A stretch of 64,000 bases of DNA from Liolophura sinensis (Eukaryota > Mollusca > Polyplacophora > Chitonida > Chitonidae). The DNA lies in NCBI RefSeq assembly GCF_032854445.1, contig NC_088301.1, positions 60,278,512-60,342,511 on the forward strand, written 5' to 3'. A program made the position numbers and the translations under genes. The notes beneath the pieces were generated by a model. The model saw only the letters and a list, made by a program, of their open reading frames with translations. It ran no database searches and was not told the origin of the DNA. This document shows, piece by piece, positions 58,161 to 64,000 of the stretch (within the stretch, counting starts at the first letter, position 1; the number at the start of each line of letters is the position of its first letter).

Positions 58161-59585
58161 TCCTTCCATTACTCATTATTTGTAGTACGTTCGTCATTCG
58201 TATGGCTGGGGTTTGCTTTTGACCTTTGAACTGTATTACCTGTTACGCACATGGAGCAACACTAATTATTTTGGTGTGTGTATTTTTTTCTATTACCAGG
58301 GAGAAAATTGAATTATCACAGAATCCCTTTCGATAAAGCAATAATGCGGTCAAAAGAAATCGTGCAGTGCTGGTGCATGGCACCATTAGTATGAATTGAA
58401 ACTGGTATACAAAGATGGTTACATCACGCCCACACGATGCAATCTATAACAGACGACCAACATATTGCATTTCAAAAAATCAGCAGTAAAATCCAATTTT
58501 CGGCGGAATGATCTGTTTAATACCTCAAGGTCACATGGAGTGTGTTCTTTTTAATATCCCTTGCCACACAATATTCTGTATCCATAAAATACAAACATTC
58601 CTCATCAACGTCAGAGAATACAAGTATTTCCGGGTCATGATCAAAGGTACACCTAATTCCATTTAAAACTGGTCAGAAAGCATGTAGTCCTGTTGGATAT
58701 AGAAGACCCATTTACTGGAAATTGAGTATTGTGTTGAGTGTGTGTTCTTTGAAGTCAGTGCATACGAGAATGAACCTAATATTTCTAAACCTAAATGATT
58801 GCCAACCCCAGTCTTTTGGCATGCTAGTTTTTCATACACTGAAATTTCAGGAATAGAAAGATTTTTTACTCTTCAAAAAAGACCTGTAATACTGTATCGA
58901 GGAGATAAAAGAAAACAATCAGTTATGTTTTTGAGGCATTATTATGAATTGTTTTTGTCAAACTATTCACTACATCACTGTCTTTTCATCACAATTAGGG
59001 TTATTTTCTGCCAGTGAAAAAAGTAATGATGTGTTCAATATTGTCCTTAGTTGTCCATATCATGTTACTTACTATGGGGTTGGTTTTTAACCTTCAGCTC
59101 ATGTTTAAGGTATTAAGCACTAAAGAGCTGTAAGCGGTCCGACTACTCACCAAAACACGTGGAGATGTGTGTGAGCGTCAGTTTTAATTGAAGGAAATTC
59201 TTATCTGCTATTAATAATGTAAATGTATTTGTTCAGTTCAGAACATAATGAGAAACTGAAAGGTCCATTTTTAAAGATTGGTACGTTCACAAATTAAAAA
59301 TTAACCTAAAGAAAAAACGCTGATATCAGAATAAATGTAGTTTTTTTACTCTACACAACTTGTGTTTCAAGTTGTTGTTTGCCAGTGGAAATCTTTTTTC
59401 TGCCTATATCGAAAATATCCGTGCATTTTATAAGGACAATGCTTACGATGTCGCAAGCACGAATTTTGTGAACAAATGCTATCAAATTCTAAACGTGTTA
59501 GAAACGGGAGTGTCAGTGGTTTATCCTTGATGAACCTGAGGTATCTAATGCTCCAGTCAAATCAAAAGGGTTGGATCCAAATTCT
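58161..59585 (+). other. Receptor 3'UTR and downstream flank
   Basis: AT-rich sequence after the stop codon. It has no recognised gene or repeat family; a 72-codon frame at 58799-59017 is unrecognised. The extent of the 3'UTR is unknown. Confidence 0.4.
59330..59335 (+). terminator. Possible polyadenylation signal AATAAA for the receptor gene
   Basis: An exact AATAAA lies about 1.17 kb beyond the receptor stop codon, before the next recognisable repeat at 59590. Such hexamers are common in AT-rich DNA, so this is only a candidate 3' end. Confidence 0.25.
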
Positions 59586-59589
59586 AAAC

Positions 59590-59940
59590 TGCCCTCAACC
59601 AAAATGGGCGTTCTGGGTTAATACTTGAAAGACCAATTTCCAAAACAGCGTTAAAACAAAGAACTAAGAAAGTATATATCGTCATAAATTAGGATACATT
59701 CATGCAAAGAGAAGCAGTGAACAGTTTTCAATCATGATGGAAAGATTCAATTAGTGTCATAAATTATTGTCGGATGGCCTGCTATCCCATAATATAAGTT
59801 GTCAATAATCGAATAATCTATCTCAGTTGCGCTTTGAATGCAGCTGTTCATTGATCCAAATGCATACATCACGCCATATAGCACTTATGTACTTCTGTCA
59901 ACAATATAAATATACAGCCCCTACCCCTGGATTTATTATT
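59590..59940 (-). repeat. RT-A 3' region fragment, upstream unit of a tandem pair
   Basis: ctcaaccaaaatgggcgttc, caaagaactaagaaagtata, atgcaaagagaagcagtgaa and agttgcgctttgaatgcagc, then tacagcccctacccctgga, are RT-A 3' blocks in minus orientation. Confidence 0.7.
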
Positions 59941-59944
59941 ACAA

Positions 59945-60255
59945 TTATGAATCTATACGTCGAAACAGACATTCATATACTAGCTGTCAACCAATAAGGG
60001 CGTTTCAGGTCAATAATCGCAAGGTCAAAAGGACGTATAAGACAAACCGCCAAAGAACTAAGAAAGTATACAAAGTTCGAAAATAGGACGCATTCATGCA
60101 AACAGAAGCAGAGAAGCATGGTACCAGAGATCCTGGACGCTTAGCCCATATATACTTACAACACAACTGTACTCATTGTAAATTTTAAGTCCATGCATTT
60201 CACAAAATATCCTTGGCACCCTGGCTTTATATATTTAATAACTTTTTATGTTGAA
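59945..60255 (-). repeat. RT-A 3' region fragment, second unit of the tandem pair
   Basis: Starts again with tacgtcgaaacagacattca immediately after the previous unit, in the same orientation. An internal deletion joins acagaagcag to agaagcatggtaccagagat. It extends to the ccttggcaccctggcttt block at the RT end. Confidence 0.7.
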
Positions 60256-60259
60256 TGAA

Positions 60260-62250
60260 AAGTTTTAAGTTGGCTTACCTGGAACACGGAGAAATTGTTT
60301 ATGATCAGTAGCAGCCTTAATCCCGAGCTTGAATGTACTTTGGCAATCAGTTCCCGGGTAAAAAAAAAAGACTGACAACAAACGTAAAATGAGCTTTTCG
60401 AAATTTCCATGTGATCCAACACTCAGGCAAGCGTGAATGGACAAATATAATTCCAATTCCGTTGGCATCATGATCTCTAGACACTTTCCACAACGCCACG
60501 TACTATGGTTATATAATACCAGAAAACTGAACTAAAAACTGGATTAAGTACAAAGACAGATGGTCAATGTATACACTGAGAAGAGGTCCACGTCGAATTT
60601 GCATGATATACGATTATGTAGATCCAGTCTTTTCGAAATGTTGGCTAACAACAGTTGTTATCGTATATAAATATGGGTTTAGAAACCCTATGAGAAGGGA
60701 ATGATATTTATTTTGAAGAGGCCAGAGGCAGAAGTCTCTATTTGCTTCTGTATAGTTAGAATCCATCACGAAAACGATCACATAATTTGCCAGGTTATAT
60801 AGCCTAGCCATTTTGGGCTGGTCTGCTGTGACGTCACCTCTTAATCGTTACGGGCGACCTGCTCGATATCAGTTAGCGCAGTATATTCATTGAGTTCTGC
60901 GGATTTAAAGTCACTATTGCCTTTCTCCGAAGCCATTCCGGTAATACGTATAAAGAAGTTTCCAAAAACAACAATTGCAGCACTTGCCCAGCGTCAGCGA
61001 AAAGAGCCTTAGCAACTAGATGAGAAATAATTCCCCAGAGCGGATTACAATCCATCAAACATATTAAATCAGTAGTTCGAATGACTGTATGTTTCTGGGT
61101 TTATTTTGTTTCTTATTTAGTGCATAACATGAGAGAAAAGGGTTACACCAAACGAACAAATATTTTTGCAGAGCTATAGTACATAAGTTTCTAAATACAG
61201 ATATTATGCATGAGTTATGACCTGCATATACTTCGAGTTAACGCTCAATGCAGCTAAAATATACATGTCGTGTCTACGTCAATTTGAGCAGATTATCCAT
61301 GTTATGAGCGCCACGTATAGTAAAATTATATTAGGGACAAGCACCTACATGTGTTTATCAGTCCACTTTCTTAATAAATGTCCTACAAAGGCCACATCAT
61401 ATAATCATCATATTCTTACTAAGACAAAACTTTTTCAAACACGGGACAAAACACAAACTCGTGTACATGTATATAAAAAAGTAGGCCCATGGTTTGTATT
61501 GAAATTTTAGTTGACCTATTTCGTTCTCTGCGCCAGTTATATAACAACTTCAACCACATGCCGGGGAAGCCTTCACGTCATCACTATGAGGAGGTTGATG
61601 ATCGTCCTGAGTGATATTAGACGATTATCCATCTTGATGCAACGGGCCCTTTTCAGAACGTCAAGGATTGCTAGCATTCTGGACGTTCGAGTCGAAGATT
61701 TGTGAACTTTCAATTTCAATCTGACTCATTTAATACCATTGACTGCGTCAGAGGTGCGAATTCAACAGCCATTTGTTGTCTTTGGACTTCAAAGAATGTT
61801 AATGTATAGGAAAATACGATCATATTCATGAAGTTTTTCTGAGCTGGTATAGTATCCACGGAGTAAATCACGAATGAATAGTTAAATAGGACACCATGAC
61901 GACCATGCGGTTGGTACAAATGAGTTCTTGTTAGAGCATAAATCTATAAAAGTCACGATAGTGTATGGTCTTGAAGCATATCCACTGAGAACAGAAAATA
62001 ATTAACAGCTATAACATAGCTCATTCTCTATATGTATACTGTGTATGGCATGGTATAGATACCGATCGGAATGGTTTATCAGCTTTCCTGCAATAACACG
62101 AGTCAAACACTCATTCACTTCACGTTTGTCTTAAGGGTTAGTGGTGCATTCGGATGATACCCCTCAGAGGTAGGACAGGTAGTAATTGAAACATCTGCTT
62201 AACTGAGTGCCAGTGGCTAGGTTAACACATCTTCTCATTAGATGGTAAAT
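60260..62250. other. Downstream flank without recognised features
   Basis: Frames at 60265-60471, 60614-60811 and 60873-61058 (minus) and at 61217-61705 (plus) are short and unrecognised. Confidence 0.4.
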
Positions 62251-62254
62251 ATAA

Positions 62255-62640
62255 GCATCATGTCCGACATTCGTATACCACTCGTAGTCCGTAAAGCGCG
62301 TTCCAAGTCGATAATCACAAGATCCATTTCCAAAACAATGTTAAATAATAGCTCCCAAAGGCAAAGTTTTGTAAGAAATTATACAAATAGAAAATAAAGC
62401 AGGTAACACAAAGAGAGAAGCGGCCATCAGTTTTCAATGATGCCGGGCAGACAGTTCATATTCCAGGCATGAATTCCATTTTAAAGTTCAAATTCGTTGT
62501 CCATGAATGCGTTACAGGTCAAATAACAATTACACAAGGTATCTGTCGGGTTTTGATTGCAACTGTCCATAAAGGCGTCATGCAGATGTAATAAGCATGG
62601 CTGCCTTTTCGGCCCCTAGCTCCAGGTTAAGCGGTATTAG
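62255..62640 (-). repeat. RT-A 3' region fragment
   Basis: tgtccgacattcgtatacca, ccaagtcgataatcacaaga, agagaagcggccatcag, ttttgattgcaactgtccat and cccctagctccaggttaagc are RT-A 3' blocks in minus orientation. Confidence 0.7.
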
Positions 62641-63250
62641 ATACAGTTCGAAAATGACGAGCGTTACGGATCTTAAGCGGCACTTCATATAGGCAGCAGT
62701 TTAAACTACGGAACGCTCTCTGGGTAACAGAAGTACTACGATGTGTCATTTTATTATTACCAATTGCAAGTAGATGGTCTTTCATATAAAACTGGGAAAT
62801 CCAGTCGACAGTCTTCATCCCATGTCAACATTCTTAAGACAATGATAACCATTGAGATGATTCTCGATCAGAATTCTTTTAACCCCGCCGGGACACATTT
62901 AAGAGACATCAGGGAAATATGTGAAACATCTTTTTTGGACATTGATGGACGCCTTGAGCAAACTAAGTGGAATGATTTACATTTTGTGCTATTCCTAAAT
63001 CATCATTACGGTGGATAAGACGAATAAAGTCTCGTGCAATTGATATAAAAGGCACCGTGTTACAAAGGAACTCCACCAACAATAACAAAGATTCAGTGTT
63101 TTACGCTACAATGATCCTGATAGCCAAAATGCAAAGTCTTTCCAAAACATTGTTTAGAGCGTGAGAAGGCAAGAGAAAACTGGTGGCAACTTTTCGAAAT
63201 TAATTTCAGTCAGTTACAAGCGTCGATTAAACACTATTCTTTCCGGATAG
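62641..63250. other. Downstream flank without recognised features
   Basis: A 91-codon plus frame (62743-63018) and a 63-codon minus frame are unrecognised. Confidence 0.4.
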
Positions 63251-63253
63251 TTG

Positions 63254-63280
63254 CCCTAAGCCTAACCCTAACCCTAACTA
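63254..63280. repeat. Short interstitial telomere-like tract (CCCTAA)n
   Basis: Four CCCTAA-type hexamers are visible (ccctaag, cctaa, ccctaa, ccctaa), one slightly altered. This is the canonical metazoan telomere repeat on its C-rich strand. Confidence 0.85.
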
Positions 63281-63453
63281 GTCCAAATTTTCGTCCATAC
63301 CTAAATTCTGTGGAACTTAGTAAAAAGCCTGATATGGTATTCACAAACCAAACCACCCCTTGTGAAAAAAACATTTGCACAACTTTCCATGAAGTTGGGT
63401 TAGTTTGCATTTATAGAAACTGAGCTTAAACGTTCGTCTTGTCGACTGAATAT

Positions 63454-64000
63454 GTACTTTCCAAGACGTTCACAGGTTACCTGGTTCCCAACACGTTCAC
63501 AAGTCACGTGGTTCTCAACACGTTCAAGGGTTACATGGTTTCCAACATGTTCAAATGTTACTTCATTCCCAGCACGTTCACAGGTTACGTGGTTCCCAAG
63601 TTACTTGGTTTCCAACATGTTCACAGGTTACCTTGTTACCAATACGTTCACAGAATACGTAGTTCGCGAGTTCCTTGGTTTCCAACATGTTCTAATGTAA
63701 CTTGGCGCCCAACACGTTTATGGGTTACTTGGTTTCCAACATGTTCACAGGTTATTTCTTTCCCAACACCTTCACAGGTTATTTCGTTCCCATCACGTTC
63801 ACAGCTTATCTGGTTCCCAAGATGGTCACAGATTAGTTGGCTCCCAACACAATCAAAGGTTACCTCGTTCCGAGCACGTTTACAGGTTACATGGATCCCA
63901 ACATGTCCACAGGTTGCTTGGATACCTTCACGATCAAATGTTTTTGATTACTAGCATGTCCACAAATTACTTGGTTACCAACATGATACATTTGAACAGA
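63454..64000. repeat. 27-bp minisatellite running off the right edge
   Basis: About 19 imperfect units of the type ttcacaggttacctggttcccaacacg start at about 63454 and continue to the window end. At least two units are shortened (near 63600 and 63670). Related forms include ttcaaatgttac and atggtttccaacatg. Frames of 171 and 82 codons (63439-63954 and 63452-63700) are made wholly of the repeat and are not genes. Confidence 0.92.

Noticed and set aside
63439-63954. 171-codon Phe/Thr/Ser/Pro-rich frame
   Set aside because: Consists only of 27-bp repeat units running to the window edge.

Overview
This looks like nuclear DNA from a lophotrochozoan animal, most likely a mollusc, with a brachiopod as the alternative. 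It is AT-rich and gene-poor. It carries a tRNA-headed SINE of a type I associate with molluscan and related genomes, many decayed retroelement fragments and several long minisatellites. The only convincing host gene is a two-exon, plus-strand amine GPCR. It lacks any sign of operons, bacterial ribosome-binding sites or CRISPR arrays.

The host gene encodes a histamine H1-like receptor of about 625 residues. Exon 1 (8518-8805) gives the glycosylatable extracellular tail and TM1. Exon 2 (56571-58160) gives TM2-TM7, a very long third intracellular loop and the C-tail. They join in phase 0 across an intron of about 47.8 kb that fills most of the window. A CpG-richer block (about 7900-8520) with a TATA-like motif lies just before exon 1. 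The ligand-pocket residues of H1 receptors are kept, but the TM6 toggle Trp is Phe.

The 5' flank (1-8200) holds a reverse-transcriptase element (called RT-A here) that runs in from the left edge and is interrupted by a SINE with a 13-bp target-site duplication. A 24-bp minisatellite (1440-3780) follows, itself interrupted by a SINE tail and another dispersed repeat (family B).

The giant intron is a repeat sink. It holds about a dozen RT-A fragments on both strands, a second unrelated RT relic (21193-21905), a Tc1-like transposase relic (13455-13865, minus), two inverted copies of a roughly 450-bp MITE-like element (11165-11590 and 20362-20825), SINE copies of all lengths, family B copies and several tandem arrays.

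The most notable structure concerns RT-A and the SINE. Their 3' ends are shared: at 46300-46985, 52535-52760 and probably 51180-51335, RT-A 3' sequence runs directly into the SINE tail. At 52535-52967 a SINE body, an RT-A 3' end and a second SINE tail lie in one orientation between perfect 13-bp duplications, as expected if one chimeric transcript was retrotransposed as a unit.

Downstream of the gene are more RT-A relics, including a head-to-tail pair, a short telomere-like CCCTAA tract and a 27-bp minisatellite that runs off the right edge. Most open frames of 60-170 codons here are products of tandem repeats or chance and are not listed as genes.
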